Shown here piece after piece: positions 1-12,975 of a DNA stretch of 64,000 nucleotides; the stretch's first letter is position 1; each line of letters opens with the position of its first letter. The stretch is taken from the NCBI GenBank assembly GCA_015039315.1, contig WIDE01000024.1:75690-139689 (forward strand). Direction: 5' to 3'. The notes beneath the pieces are model-generated. The model saw nothing but the letters and a program-made list of their open reading frames with translations, did not search any database and was not told the origin of the DNA. The translations under genes and the position numbers were made by a program. The stretch comes from Clavulina sp. PMI_390. Its lineage: Eukaryota; Basidiomycota; Agaricomycetes; Cantharellales; Hydnaceae.

Positions 1-2092
1 AGCGGCCACTTTCCGCTCGTTCGATTCTCGATTTTCGTTTTTCACGAGCTTTCCCGAGGCTTCCATTAGCATGCATCGCGATCCAGATTCTCGAGCTATA
101 AAGACCTTCATGAGGCAGACACGATTTCACCTCCTCCCAACTTCGCCTCCCATCTTGACACTGACAGCTTGTGTTGAGCTACGCATCCTTCCCTTGTTCG
201 CTTGTAGCCATCGCTTCTCATTGCGGGCGGCTGTGTGTCCCCTCCGATCTGGACCCTTCGTTGGGTTCTATCTTATCAGCGATTATCTTTCGATCGACTT
301 CCCCCGCCCGCGTATCGCCATGTGCACCCGTGCCCGTGGCACACTCAATGATCCCAAATTCTGGCGAGGTTTCTGGTGCACCAAGGATTGGAGAAGTATT
401 CCTCCTATGTGTGTGCGCGCGCGATTTCGTCGTGCCCACAGTCTGCTGCGGTAATTTGGTGGAACCGGTATCTTGACTCATGCTTACTCTGGGAATTGGC
501 TCACACCGATGGGACCCTGCTCTGATGATTTCTCGCGCCCTCAATCAACGAACGGTGGAGTTTTTTAAACGGTCTATTATTGTTGTGCCTCACTCGCACG
601 AAAACAATGAACGGACATCGACTCTCACAAAAAGAGTCTCGCACGCCGCCCTCGTTCCCTCGCGGCGCGCGCGCACACTTATCAGTGAGCAACGTGTGTA
701 ATGGTTATGCTTACTTGCAACGCCGCCATTCCTCACATCTTCGTGTTGCATCTCATCTCATATCCACCAGTGACGACTGTGCTGGGCGGCGCATCATACT
801 AATCAGCGACGTGTCTCAAGAGCGGCCGGAGAATTTGGATCGAAACTCGTCGAAGAACTGCGATAGGGCGGCAGTGTTTGTGGAAACTCCGCTTGCCCAC
901 AGCCCCGTCCGCCGCTTAGCCTTCGGTGATTACTGTATCTGCACCAAGGTCTTCCTGGACTTCGGCGCACTTCTCAGGTCCCACCGCTTGTTCGACAAGC
1001 CGCAATTGTCGTTACCATGTTGTGGACACCTTGCGATCTTCCTGACCCTATTGCAAGAATTAGACCCTGCGGGCTGGGTTTTGACATTATCTTCTTTTAA
1101 ATATAGATTATGGGCGGGCGGATCGTTGGCGTGGTATGAGCGCACGACGTATCTTCAAGTCCAACACAGTCACTGCGCTCCAAACGCACACGCGGCGCCC
1201 ATCTGTTTCCTGAACTAGCCAGAACATGATTCCACGCACTGCCCCGTCGTTATCTCGCTTTCTATTGATCGCGTTCTCATTCGCTAAAATACGGTCTCAC
1301 TTACGCTATGGACAACCATCCCGCATTATCCACGTCTTTGGATTGGCGCCCACACTCAGCCCCGTACCGTCCCCATATCACCGATATTTGAGCTCTGCGG
1401 TCGACGAGCTCCGCATGCTGATGGCGGAGAGTTCTCTCAGATAGCGGGATTAAGGACCCGCTATGAGTGTGTTGTTGGGTGGCTCCTATTTTGTTGACTG
1501 TTATCACTCGAGGAGTAGTATAGATTTATTCTGCAATGGTCATTCATTTTGCTATTTTACTAGGCAGAAATCATTTATGGCCAACTCCAATCATCATGTC
1601 CCACACGGTTATTATGACGAGAAAGTCAAATGTCCCAGCTATACAGTTGGCGGACTGACACATCACGGCAAGTGAGTTGGAAATGTGTGAGCGAAAAAGA
1701 AAGCCACGAAGATTGCAATATATCCGAGGCCGCGCGAGGGAATGCACTCTTTCCTTTTCCCTCCCCTTGATCGTGATTGGGTAGCCAGACCCTCGGCGCT
1801 TAGCTTTGTTTGGCCAAACGTGTCCCTGTCCACACATCCTCTCCGCCCCACCTTGTCCCTCTGCCACACTCCTCTGCATCCAAGGCTTCCATCCGATTCG
1901 ACAGCACGTTTTTTTTTCTGAATCCTTGGTCTTATCTGCACTCTTCTATCCATCGCTGACAACTGTGGAAATTCTGGAACTTTGAGTCGGAGATTTGAGA
2001 GCGAAATCCAAAGCGGAGCAACCCTCCTGCCCGTTCAACCGCTCCTTATCTCAACACTGCGCGTTACTTCTCGAAACGCCCCAGATCTTACC
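1..2092. other. Intergenic / upstream region of the Mga2-like gene, no gene supported
   Basis: Several short open frames exist on both strands, the longest about 210 codons on the plus strand from about 580. None shows a recognisable domain, a plausible intron pattern or sensible composition, so I call no gene. Pyrimidine-rich stretches near 1745-1915 resemble a fungal promoter or 5' leader for the gene starting at 2093. The window start may also cut an upstream neighbour. Confidence 0.5.
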
Positions 2093-5000
2093 ATGAACGC
2101 CGTCGAGATTGCGAGCAGCGACAGCAGTAGCAGCAGCAGACACGGCTCGTCCTCCCCAGGGGCCTCCCCCAGCCGATCATCAACGCCTTCCCAGTCGTCC
2201 GCCTCTAGCGATTTTCTTCCCAGCGACAACGTTCCCCTAACTCCTTGGACACCCTACGTCAAGCCAGAGCCTTCTGGGCTATTTGACGACGACATGAAAC
2301 CATCTTTCGATGCTGCCTACTACGGCATTGGAATGCCTGAGCACGGCGGCTTCCATGGACCCTCTCCACGCGGCATGCTGCTCGAAGATCTGATGCAGGA
2401 AGATGCTTATGAGTATGTAGTTGCCCATCTCGGGGCTAGTCTGTGTTGTGCCGCGTGTCCCGTTTCACTGACGGGCTCTCCCCCCGTTCCGCAGGTCGGC
2501 TCCTTTCGACAGCATGTTGCACCAATCCACAACCCCAGCGACACCGACAGTGATCCCCGCATTCGAGCCTGCTCTCCCGAACCTCCCCGCCTATCCATCG
2601 CCCTCCCCATCGACCTCCGAGGCCTCGCCCCAACCATCTACTGTCCAGGTCCCTGCATCCCAAGCTACCGTGAGACAGACTTCAGCGCGCGGCCAGGGTT
2701 CTATCAAACCCGATGTGCGCCATGCCTTCGAGTCTTCGTCGTTGCAGACGCTTTTGGTGACGACCCCCAATGCATCGTGCCCCAACGCCCCCATTCAATC
2801 GCCTCCTCGTCATTCAGTGTCAAGGTTCGTGTCTGGGCCAGATCTTATTTTCTCTGTCGTCACCACATAACACTGACACAATTCACTCGCGTCAACGAAT
2901 CTCCTTCGCGGAATCTCCTCAGCCTGCCGATTCTTATCCACAACGTTCCTGCGGTCGGCGCGAAATCGCGGGTCGAGACTCAGATTAAGATGACTCTCGA
3001 CCTGGCGGCTCCGCACGATGGCATGGCCGCCTATGATCGTATTGGGAGCTGGAAATGGCTCCGACTACCCAAAGGAACTTCCACTCGTCGCCGGCCACGC
3101 AAGGAACCTAAGATTGGTATGCAACGCTCTGTTTTTACTTGCCATTCATTCGCCGTTGCTCACCATCACTTCTTTTTTTCTTTCAATGAACCCGTCGCAA
3201 CTGAATCGACCTCGCGGTCGCCCTGAAATTCTCGACTTCTGGGCAATACATCGGCCGACCATCCACCACGACTGCGCGTGGCACTCTTATTAGATGCCCA
3301 CCCCGATGACACATTGAATTTGTCGGTGGCAGTGACATGCGCCTCGGATCCCTCGATGCCTGTCAGCGCATGTACCAACTGCCTCGCCCGGGAGGCGAAG
3401 CGCATAGAACGCAAGAAGGCTGCCCGCGTTCGACCGCAGCGACACGATTCGTCAGACTCTGAAGACGAAGGCGCGGTGTTCCGAGTCCCGACGGGCCCTG
3501 ACGGCAAGGCGCTTCCGCCAAAAGATGGCGAAGGCACCGGCATCGTGGTCTTCAACTGCCCCGAGATCAACGACTTCTCGGAAGGTCGTGTCGTCCTTCC
3601 TGTTCGTGTGACGTGCTACTGCAGGCATCATCGCGAAAAGATGGGCTTTAGGTGAGTTTTCCGCGATTTCTTAGAATATTTTCTTTTCGGCGCTCGGCCC
3701 AGCGGCTATTGCTTTCCGCCCAAGGTTTTTTTTTGTAACCGCAATGCTGACCAACCCCAATTCCAATTCCATTGCTGTTTGTTTTTGAATCACAGAATCG
3801 CTTTCACAATGGCCGATGCAAATGGACGAGTTGTAGGCCGCGGCAGCACCCCTCCGATTATGATCACCGATGATCACAAGAGTGTGGTCAAAGTGACACC
3901 TCAGGCGCCTCCGCCAGAGGAAGAGGAGATTCAGCCAGCAAAGCGCAAGCGACGATTGGCAAGAGACCCTGACCCTGTCGAGGTTGAACGTGAGCCCCGC
4001 GCGAAACGCCGAGCAAAGGAGCAGACCCCGCCATCATCTGTCCCCTCAGCTGCGAGCACACCTCAGGCATCTGGGACTTCATTCTTCCCTCAACAGTATT
4101 CGCAGCGATTCGATTCCAGCCCTCGATTCACCCATCCTTCTGCCCATGCCTCCCAGTCACCTTCCACATTCACCACTGCCCCAAGCTCCCCCATCATCTC
4201 CGCTTTGAATGCACCATCGCCCTCAGGGTCTGGAGTGTTCTTGCACTACCCTGTCACGAACGAGGCTCAACTTCCCCCCACAGCCAAGCCATCTATCGCG
4301 CTCAATGAGAGTCACTACCTACCCCCGGTCGATGAGCTGGAGACCCTTCAGTCCCTCGCATCAGCCTCTTCCGTAGCATCCCCCGTGTCGGTACATGATA
4401 TCGCTCAAGTGCCTGCAGCTTCCATCTTCTCTACCTTGACTGCCTTTGGCACTGCTCCGCCGGAAGGCCCCAACCCTGGCCCCTCCCCCCAGATTCACCG
4501 CCTTATCCCATCATCAGGCCCGACGCATGGGGGTATCGAGGTCACCGTGCTCGGCAGCAACTTTATGCCCACTCTGCGCTGTGTATTTGGCGACACTGTC
4601 GCTGCTTCTACGCAGATGTGGAGCGAGACGACATTGGTATGTCTCTTGCCACCTAGCGCAACACCTGGCCCTGTCGTCGTCAGCTTTGAGGGTATGCCTC
4701 TTGCGGTTGGCGGAGGAGCAGGACCAGGGGCCAACGGGCAGGGCCTGCAGCTGTTCAACTACTTGGATAACTCTGACCGTGCTTTGTAAGCGTTCTCCGT
4801 GCCAGCTTTCTGAGCTTGTCTAACTGACTCACTATTTCATTAACAGGATGGAGCTTGCGTTGCAAGTCGTGGGCCTGAAGATGACTGGTCGCATCGAGGA
4901 GGCCAAGGATGTTGCGATGCGCATCGTCGGAACTAGTTCGTCTTCTGGTGATGGCGGCGATGCTGGTGTTGCTGGTGGCAGCATGTCTACATACACTACT

Positions 5001-6703
5001 CTCTCCGGCAGTGCTGTGGACGGTGACGTGGTGCACACCGCTCTCCATGGCGCCGACAGCCAGGCCAGTGGATCATCCACACGGGACTTCCAGTCGGTGA
5101 TCATTGAGTTCCTCAAGCTTCTCGATGTGGAGGTTCCGACCACATCCCGGGTTACTGTGGAAGAAGCTGTCTCCCTCGCTTCGCCTTCTGGCCAAACCCT
5201 TCTCCATCTGAGCGCTATTCTTGGTTTCCACCGCCTGCTCAAGCACCTCGTCTCGCGTGGTATTGACCTCGATGTGCGCGATGCCAACGGGTACACGGCG
5301 TTACACTTTGCTGCCCTGTGTGGTCGTGTAGCATGTGCGCGAATCCTCGTCGAGGGTGGCGCGGACATTGAGATTGTTGATGCTCGTGGGCGCCTTGCTC
5401 GTGAGGTCGCCCAATGGCGTGATCAAGTCGATGTGCAGGATCTGCTCGAAAGCTTCGAGCATCGGGCTGCCCGCTCTGATGCTACGACCGGATCGGATGA
5501 TGCTGATGAGAGCGAACTTGGTGACGATTCGGAATACATGTCCTCAGCAGAGGATTCGGATGACTGGAATGTTGCCTCTCCCACTGCGACAATCAAGCCT
5601 GAGCCGGTAGAGGTCGAGGACGATTTCAATTTGTCGGACCATGAAGACGTTGCAGATGGCAATGAGCCAGCTGCTCCTGTCCGTCCTATCACAGGACCAG
5701 AAGACTCGAAGTTCCCTCCTGAAAAGAGCCTTTTGTCAACTTCGGAGAAGAATCCTCAGTCTCTCCTTCATCGCACTCTCTCGCAGCTGCCAACTGCTGG
5801 TCTTCCCAACCTTCCTCCCATGCCTGACTTCTTCCCCAACATGCCTGGTCTGCCCATGCCTCAATGGGCGCTTCCGAACCAGCTGCAGCTCCCCAATCTT
5901 CATCTCCCCGATATCCCTCTCGTCTTCCCTGTTCAAATGCCGACCCCATCGTGGCCTGCTGTTTTACAGTGGTCTCAACCGTCGACACCAACAGCGGGTG
6001 ATGCGGCTAAACGTTCGGAGGGTGGTTTCGCCGTCCTCCCCTCTGGCGCATTGCCCTCATGGTTGAGCTCGTACCCTTGGCTAGCTGCCAGCGGTGCTTC
6101 CACGCCGTCGGCTGAGAAGGAGCAAGATCCGCCCATGTATACCCCTCCTGCCCCTTCAACGTCGTCAGTTCCACTTGCCGTGCCTCTGCAGTCCGCCTCC
6201 ACCTCATCAGAATCGATTCCGCGTGAAGAAGCGATCCTCCCTGCGGGTACTGAGAGTGGCAGCGGTGTCATCACCTCCTTATCGCGTGCAGGCTCCTCGT
6301 CAATGTTACATTCCCGTCCCAAGTCGAGTCGTCGTCAGGCACATACTGCAGCTGAGCGCGAACAGCGCTTGCATGATTTCCAGATCAAGCTGAAGAAGCA
6401 AGAGCAAGACAAGCTCAAGAGTAAGTCTCAACACTATTCCAGGATAGCCCGTTCTAATCATGTCGCCCTGTTCTTCTCCACCTCAGGTGATCGTATGCTG
6501 ATCTTTTTCTGGATTCCCGTTTTGATTCGTGAGTATCACTGGTCTTCACATCGACGCGAAACGAACATATCCGCTAACAACTGTCTCTCCTAATAGTTGT
6601 TTTCGTTTACGGCGTCTATGTTGGTGTCCCCGCGCTTATCAGTGGGGCCCGTAATGCGGCAGATGCTTACCACACTCTCCGAAAACAACTTACTCCTGCA
6701 TGA
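2093..6703 (+). CDS. MGA2: Mga2/Spt23-like membrane-tethered transcription regulator (IPT/TIG, ankyrin, C-terminal TM)
   Basis: Eight exons (2093-2412, 2495-2824, 2923-3116, 3294-3651, 3796-4785, 4847-6420, 6487-6528, 6597-6703) join in frame to about 1304 residues. The N-terminal third contains the family block around VGAKSRVETQIK followed by a Cys/His-containing region. An IPT/TIG domain lies near residues 633-715 (SSGPTHGGIEVTVLGSNF). Two ankyrin repeats lie near 847-915 (GQTLLHLSAILG, NGYTALHFAALCGR). A hydrophobic C-terminal helix (about 1258-1278) ends shortly before the stop. In yeast, Mga2/Spt23 are ER-anchored precursors released by Rsp5 ubiquitination and the proteasome; they activate the OLE1 desaturase gene in response to membrane lipid packing and low oxygen. 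A PPMY motif at 6129-6140 sits in the Pro/Ser-rich linker before the TM segment. An in-frame upstream extension from 1982 exists, but the ATG at 2093 is preferred. Confidence 0.9.
6129..6140 (+). other. PPMY (PPxY) motif in the Mga2-like protein
   Basis: The codons read Pro-Pro-Met-Tyr (about residues 1159-1162), between the ankyrin repeats and the C-terminal TM helix. PPxY motifs bind WW domains of Nedd4/Rsp5 ligases. Yeast Mga2/Spt23 use an LPKY variant for Rsp5, so a role as the ligase docking site is inferred from position and family. Confidence 0.6.
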
Positions 6704-7290
6704 GATGGGCGCTTGCTACGGCCCTTCTTTTCCTTTTCTTCCTTTGAGACCCTGTCCTTCATCCTCATTTCATTCTTCACCTAGAGTCTGTTTATTCAGC
6801 TCGATACTTTTATTGGTATGCTTTCGGCGAGGCATGTTGGCGCAGTGTTTGAGCAGGAAATTTGATTACATGCGCTTTTTTCTGTTTCGTCAGTGGTTAT
6901 TTGTTTCTTCTTCTTACATTTTTCCATATCCTCTGTATATTCCGCGGATATTGTGCTTGCGTGTATAGATTACGAACGAATTTTTTTTCACCTCCAACGA
7001 CCCGGCTGTTGTGAAAGGACATGCTTCAGATTTTGTCACGGCCCCTATGTCAGGTTGCCATGTGGATTCCCACGCTGGACCACACCTCGGTTTCGGCCTC
7101 CGTAAGACGCTCGCAACTTTCCCCCCTTATCATTCCTGACAGTAGAGAACTTCTTGAGTACCGCCAAGGTCCGCGTCCCAAGACATTAGCTTATCATTCG
7201 AAGCATCGTGAGATCTAGAACTTTGGTCTCCCACGCACGCAGCCATCGAGCCTTACTTTCGTCCTACCAACCCCTAGAGCAATCAACATC
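6704..7290. other. Intergenic region between Mga2-like gene and lipase gene
   Basis: This holds the T-rich 3' flank of the Mga2-like gene (for example 6890-6990) and the upstream region of the hydrolase gene. I see no credible coding sequence, RNA gene or repeat. Confidence 0.6.
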
Positions 7291-9055
7291 ATGGGTGCCT
7301 TTTACGAAGTCGTAGGCGCGCCTCTTCTGTCCATTCTCGGAATTTATCCCAAGGACGGGACCTTTGGGCGCTACCTGCTTCCTCCCTCTCCACTCCAACT
7401 TGACATCGAGAGCAGGCCCAACATGGAAACGCGAACCCGACGCGTGTTCTACAAAGCTGCAAGCAAACCATCGACCACAGTCAAAGGTTTCGGGAAGACG
7501 GAGCCCACGGCCCCTCTGCCCGCTGTGGGGGACGCTTCTCTGCAGGACTATATCGTTGTTCAAGAAGGCGAGGATGTCACTCTGACCGCCGCAGAACTCA
7601 GGAGCGGACAGGGCCGCAACTGGGTGGTCTATAAGACATACGAGCTTAATACCCCCGAGGCGCGAGCCGGGAAAGGTCGTGGCTGCGACGTTGTGTTGAT
7701 TCATGGTATGTGCCACATCTGGGTCAACATTGAGCTGTGTTCACGAATTAATCAATGGGGCAACAACTGTATTGCTTTCATTCTTCTTTAGGCATGGGCG
7801 ACTATGGAAGTGAGCAAACCCCCACAACCCAACTCCTCCTACCTCGTCCTAACACTCCCGATAGTCAAGTACCTTGCCCATGCTGACGGAGTCCTCAATA
7901 TGGGCTGCCGTGTGATTATTCCTGATCTCCCATCTGTAAGTCTTTTATTATCTCCAGCCGCTTCCCAACACAAGATTCACACCTGTGGATTGGCATAGCA
8001 TGGTCGCTCAACTGGGGTCCACGTCCACCATGATTCTCCATGGGAGCTGACAGAGGGCGTTCATGCAATTCTTACAGACGCACGAAAAATCACCGCCGAG
8101 CCGCCGAGAAAGATGATTATCTCAGGTACTAGTCTTGGGGGCTGGACGAGGTGAGTAGGAATACATTGCGGTTCTACCCTATTATTAGAGCTCATGTCCT
8201 TCCAGTTTAGCTTATGCACTGTGCGTTCGCTTGATTAGCACGTTGCTGATATCTATATTCTAATGCTTCCTGGACTGCCCAGCCGCTACCCTAACCCTCC
8301 AACACCCCTCGCTGGCGTTTGGGTAAGCGCACCTCTGGTTGGTGGTAAGTTCTATTTCCCTTTACCTAAAAAAATTGAAGACCAAGGATTGCTGGATTGG
8401 ATTACTCACTTCACATTCCCAGTTGCCCCGGAGACCATGCCAAACAGACCTACCTACATCATTGGGAAGACTCTCAGTAGAGTTCTCGGCCGTATGCCTC
8501 TAGCTCCAGCTGCTAAAGGAAACGCCAGCGATGACCCTAGAGTAGAAGCAGACGCTGAAGGTGATTGAAATTATATCGCTATGAGACGTCCTGTTCCTTT
8601 ATTAACCAATCCTAACTCTCCTCCCTACTGGCTCCTCTCGATTTTTGGGGTTTCTAGCTGACCCTCGCACCTACACTGGATACCTCCGCATATCCACCGG
8701 CTTTGCCCTGCTATTCGGCCTCAACACCCTCATTCCATCTGCTTCGGTCCTGAATTGCCCCGTCCGGATTGTACATGGCTCCCGTGACCGTGTAACCGAT
8801 CATAAGCGTTCTATCGAGTTCATCAATGCAGTCAACGATGCTGCTGCCAAGAGTGGACGCAAGGTGGACGCGGCGTGTGAGATCTACGACGGGTACGAGC
8901 ATGGTATGTATTGCTTACTCTCAATCTCAATGTGGAGTAGCTGGGCTCAATCTTTTCTAGTCATGATGAAGGTAGGCTACGACCCCGACGATGATGTAAA
9001 GAGGCAGGTAGTCCTCAAGGACATGAATGAGTGGATGGCGGAGAGGATGGGTTGA
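7291..9055 (+). CDS. Alpha/beta hydrolase, monoacylglycerol lipase-like
   Basis: A multi-exon gene; early exons are 7291-7705, 7792-7809, 7865-7935, then an exon from about 8000. The fold markers appear in order. The oxyanion region LIHGMGDYG is followed by PDLPSHGRSTGVH, then the nucleophile elbow GTSLGG with Ser as catalytic residue. A late strand VRIVHGSRDRVTD supplies the likely acid, and the GYEH near the end probably carries the catalytic His. This order fits monoglyceride lipase/lysophospholipase-type serine hydrolases, which cleave monoacylglycerols to glycerol and fatty acid. About 110 residues precede the hydrolase core, starting MGAFYEVVGAPLLSILGIYP, a hydrophobic N-terminus that could associate with membrane. 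Substrate is inferred from family only. Introns are short and several fall inside the catalytic core. Confidence 0.85.
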
Positions 9056-10036
9056 TTCGGGTGCAGGGTTGTCGACTAGTTGTAAAGGTTTACTCATCGA
9101 TTTCCATTCATGAGCCGGCGGACAGCTCACCGAATGTCTATCGCACCACAGGATTCAACATATTGTTAGAGCTGTATAAACCAATATATCTTTGAATGGA
9201 TTGATCTTTCTCGCACAGCTGAGGCGGTAGTCAATCTCCGAACAGAGGAGTGCGGCCTACACGCGAAGAAAAATGCGTGCATTACCACGGATTACTGACA
9301 GAATCTTGTTTCGCACTCCTATTCGGTCTGAATGTTTCGGTAACACGGGCTCCCCCCACCCCGAATGCACGGCACGCGGGATCGCGAGACCCAGCAGCTC
9401 GGCAGCCAAAGCTTGAGAAGGAAGTTGTGGTATCTGAATCCAGAATAGACTTCCCCCTAGGCTGGTAATGCTGTTATTCGGGTCTCACGCTGACTTCTTG
9501 CATAGGAGACTCGGGTACCTGCCTAACGCAGCTTTCCAGTATACCCTCACAAGCCTCATGGATGTACCTATCAAGTGTAGGGACATGGCTCTCACAAGAG
9601 ACCTAGCCTAGGTATCATCGAAGCATATTCACTGTCGTCATCGTATTCAGCCCCGTCCTCTAAGTCAAGCCACCATGGACAAACAACTTCGACTCAGGAG
9701 CCAAGAAAATTACATTGCTGTGGGCAACTCTAATAAGCTTCCTATGGATAATGTGCTTAATGATCCTCACTCTAGGATTGACCAGATGACTCCTACCCCT
9801 CATCGTTTTCCATCGATCCTTCAAGCTCGTGATCACTGCAATAAGACCCCCGGCAGAGATCTTCCGTGCTGCAAATATCCTCACCAGTCTCACGAAACGT
9901 GCAACACTGCCTTTAGATTATGAGCTCGGATGAGAAGCACCGTTTATTCTCGACTAACCATCTATAAAAGCAGGTTCTACCTCCACGAAGAGTAGCAGCA
10001 ACCAACACTGCTATCCACGACCCAAAGACTACTCTC
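9056..10036. other. Intergenic region upstream of PI-PLC-like gene
   Basis: No coding sequence can be supported; small frames such as 9250-9468 and 9675-9923 lack any family signature. The last 80 bases contain a good TATA element for the next gene. Confidence 0.6.
9963..9970 (+). promoter_or_regulatory. TATA box (TATAAAAG) for the PI-PLC-like gene
   Basis: TATAAAAG stands 67 bases before the ATG at 10037. That spacing would give a short 5' leader of about 35-45 bases. It is one of the clearest core-promoter elements in the window. Confidence 0.6.
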
Positions 10037-12440
10037 ATGTCCAACTATCTCATCACTGCCTGGCAAGCCAGTCTTCGTGACTCTGGTTACGAAGTCACCT
10101 CTACCGTCGCTGACGGTGAACGAGTCTTTGCTGCCAGCAATGGCTACGTTTACCTTCTCGATTTTTTCTCGGGGGAGGAAAAGGCTCGCAATGATCTCCC
10201 AGAGATGGGCAAGCGAGAGGTTCGAATCCACCTCAGTGATGATCGCCAGATCCTCCTTATCGGCACTAATGGCTTCGCATGGGGCCTGAACGCCAGAGAC
10301 CTCAGCACACGCTGGAAGCTGAGTCTTCCTGGCTGTGGTAGCAATATGACCAATGTCTTCTCGCATGGTGGGACTGGCTGGGCGGGTATGTGTTGAACCC
10401 TCCTCCACTGTAGTTCTCGTATTAATGTGTCATTTCATTGACTTCAAGGTTCTGACGGGTATCTCTACGGGTTCGACCTCTACAGCGGCTCCTACCATGG
10501 CCGTAACGATCTCAAAGATATGGAGCACCACGAAGTCCGCATGAGCATCTGTAGCGGTGGAGACACACTGTTTGTAGGCATTAACGGCTATGCCTGGGGA
10601 ATCGAGCCTTATTCGCTCAATACGAAGTGGAAGACGAGCCTCCCGGGATGTGGGTACGGCACTACGAGCGTGTTAGGCACAAGTAGCGCTTGCTTCGCCG
10701 CGTGCAACGGCTATCTCTACAAGCTCGATGCCCATGGTGGTGGAGTCGAGTGTCGCAACGATATGGCAGGAGTGGACAAGCGCGAGGTTCGCATGGAGTA
10801 CCACGACCCAACAAATCGTTTATACGTTGGGACAAATGGTTACGGTCTCTCCATGAACGGGTGGGACATCAGCGAACGCTGGCGGGTGAGCTTACCTGGT
10901 ATGTCTGTTGTTCACCTCCATCGTGCTTGGTTCTGACGTTGGGCCTTCTGCTTGCAGGCTCTGGATACTCTATCACCTCTGTCGCGACTGGCAAGAACCA
11001 TGTGTACTTCGCTAATAATGGCTATGTCTTCACCATTGACCACAATGGAAACTTGGTCTCTCGCAACGACCTTCCTGGCCGAGGAGAACACGAGACTCGA
11101 CTCGCTGTGTCCCTTGGCTCTGAGGAGCGGGTCTTTGCTGGCATCAATGGCTTTGACTGCTGCCTCGTGCCAATCGGCGGGGCTCCTCATGGCCCTTGGA
11201 TGGGCGCGCTGGCGCAGATCATTGGTCCCAAGAAGCTCCGCGAATTGGCCATTCCTGGGACGCACGATTCTGGGACATATGGCATAACGAGCAACTCGCG
11301 GGTCGGCCGCGATAGCCCAAGCTGGATGAAAGTCATCGACCAATTCTTACTACCGGGAAAGATCTTACAGTCTATCATGGCCAACTGGGCCCTTTCCCAA
11401 CCCGTCAATTTCTCGGAGCAACTCAAGTCAGGCATTCGCTATCTCGACCTTCGCGTCCAGTCCAACCCACTTGCATTTGTCCATGGTCTCGTCTCTGCTC
11501 CCGTAAAGGAGCTGATGGAGCAGCTCCGAGACTACCTGAATACCTCCGGTAACGAAAAGGAAGTCGTACTGCTGGACTTCAACCACTTCTACGGCATGTC
11601 AGCTTCTGACCATCGGGAGCTGGTGGGCATGCTTCGCTCGTACCTCGGAGACAAGCTCACTCCTACCTCAGTCGGGTGGGATGTCACGATGAACCAGCTT
11701 TGGTCCACCTCCCATCGCGTCATGGTCTTCTACGACGACGGCCCTAGTGTCAGCCAGAACAACTTCCTTTGGGGCCAGAACGTTATCAGCTCTCCTTGGC
11801 CTAACGTGCAGGATGCTGGAGACCTGAAGCGACGTCTTGATAGCGAGCTGCCGAATACAAGGCGTGGCTTCTTCGTGCTCCAGGGTGTTGTGACTCCCGA
11901 TGGGGACATGATCGCCGCTGGTATTGGCAAGGAGATACTGTCCTGGCTCTGGCCACTCACCAAGAAAGGCCCAGAGTCACTCCGAGCGGTCGCGTCAATA
12001 GTTACACCTCAACTCCTCGGCTGGCTCATCAACTGGCAGCACCAACGGTCGAATATCAATATTGTCATTTGCGACTGGGCTCACTCTTACCCAGCCTATG
12101 TCGACATGGTGGTGTTGATGAACAAAGGTGGAGACCTTGGGGAAGTAGATCGCCCAACTAGCGATGGTAAGCACCTTACAATCATACCTATTTGGTATCT
12201 CGATTGCCTCTCAAATAACTGACGACACGTTATTATCTCTACTCAGACACGCTGGAGTTGCAACAGCTCGACCCAAGCGAGATCAACAAGGGTCTCAACA
12301 ACGGGAAACTCTCGCCTGCCGTTGTCAGTCGTCGTGTTGCTGATGAGTATGCAAAGGCGTTTTCCATCCCAGCTACCCATTCTTCAGAAGCTGCAAGCTC
12401 GCTCCAGCAACTGCACTCTTTCGTTCGGTCTAACTTCTAG
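10037..12440 (+). CDS. PI-PLC X-domain protein with N-terminal propeller-like repeats
   Basis: Four exons (10037-10385, 10449-10898, 10958-12166, 12247-12440) join to about 733 residues. Residues about 10-335 are four tandem units, the first three exactly 84 residues. Each unit has two NGY/NGF-type motifs and an RND...REVR segment, and units are joined by W(K/R).SLPG. Eight motifs suggest an eight-bladed beta-propeller. The rest resembles the PI-PLC X domain: IPGTHDSGTYG with the first catalytic His, then IRYLDLRVQ and AFVHGLV with the second His, then VVLLDFNHFYG. Ca-dependent C2 and Y domains are absent, as in PLCXD-type enzymes. Likely reaction: cleavage of a phosphoinositide or glycosyl-phosphoinositide head group. 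No signal peptide is visible, so a cytosolic site is inferred. Confidence 0.85.
10064..11166 (+). repeat. Four tandem 84-residue protein repeats (intragenic)
   Basis: The units share anchors in the same order: GY.(V/T)TSV, then (S/C/N)NGY(V/L)(Y/F).(L/I)D, then RND, then REVR or equivalent, then (G/I)(T/I)NG(Y/F). The first three units align without gaps at 84 residues; the fourth is shorter and leads into the catalytic domain. One intron falls at the boundary between units three and four. They are read as coding repeats, not as nucleotide satellite. Confidence 0.75.
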
Positions 12441-12975
12441 TGCGAATAAGACTAATCAGACCTATTTCACTTGGTATTCGTCGCTACGTTTTCACCCGGC
12501 CTTGGCATTACGAAGCCAAGATAGTTTCCCATGTTTCTTGTACATTCTTTTGTGGACATTTATTTTACTTACATAATGCATCGGGATCATTGGATCTGAT
12601 AACAGCTGGCAATTCAAAAAGGGTGAGAAGCTGGCTCCGAGAACCATTTCAAATTTAAGCATCGTGCAGTGACGCAGCCTCGGGATGGGCTCAATCACCG
12701 ATCTTTTCCTATGCTGTGCTCGTGGGGGTTGGAGTAAGTGGGGAGGGATTTTTTTCTTCTGTGGGATGCATTATTTTACGTTTTGCCGAAGCATCGTGGG
12801 TGGGCTGATCGTTGTATATTGGCACAGCTCACGGCGGCTCCAACGCACTTGATGGCGTAAAATGAATGGTAACGCTGACATTTGTTTGTGACAGTGACCT
12901 CCTCAATTCCTTTCCATGTGCTCGTCCTTCCTTTTGGCTCTCTCTTCCTCTTGAAACATCTCTGCGAGTGCTCCA
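12441..12975. other. Intergenic region between PI-PLC-like gene and family copy A
   Basis: Short frames on both strands lack any family signature. A TGTATATTGG element near 12813 is a weak TATA candidate for copy A. Nothing else is supported. Confidence 0.5.

Noticed and set aside
580..1218. 212-codon plus-strand open frame
   Set aside because: Starts from a non-ATG codon, has no domain, no homologous copy in the window and a composition typical of chance frames in promoter sequence.
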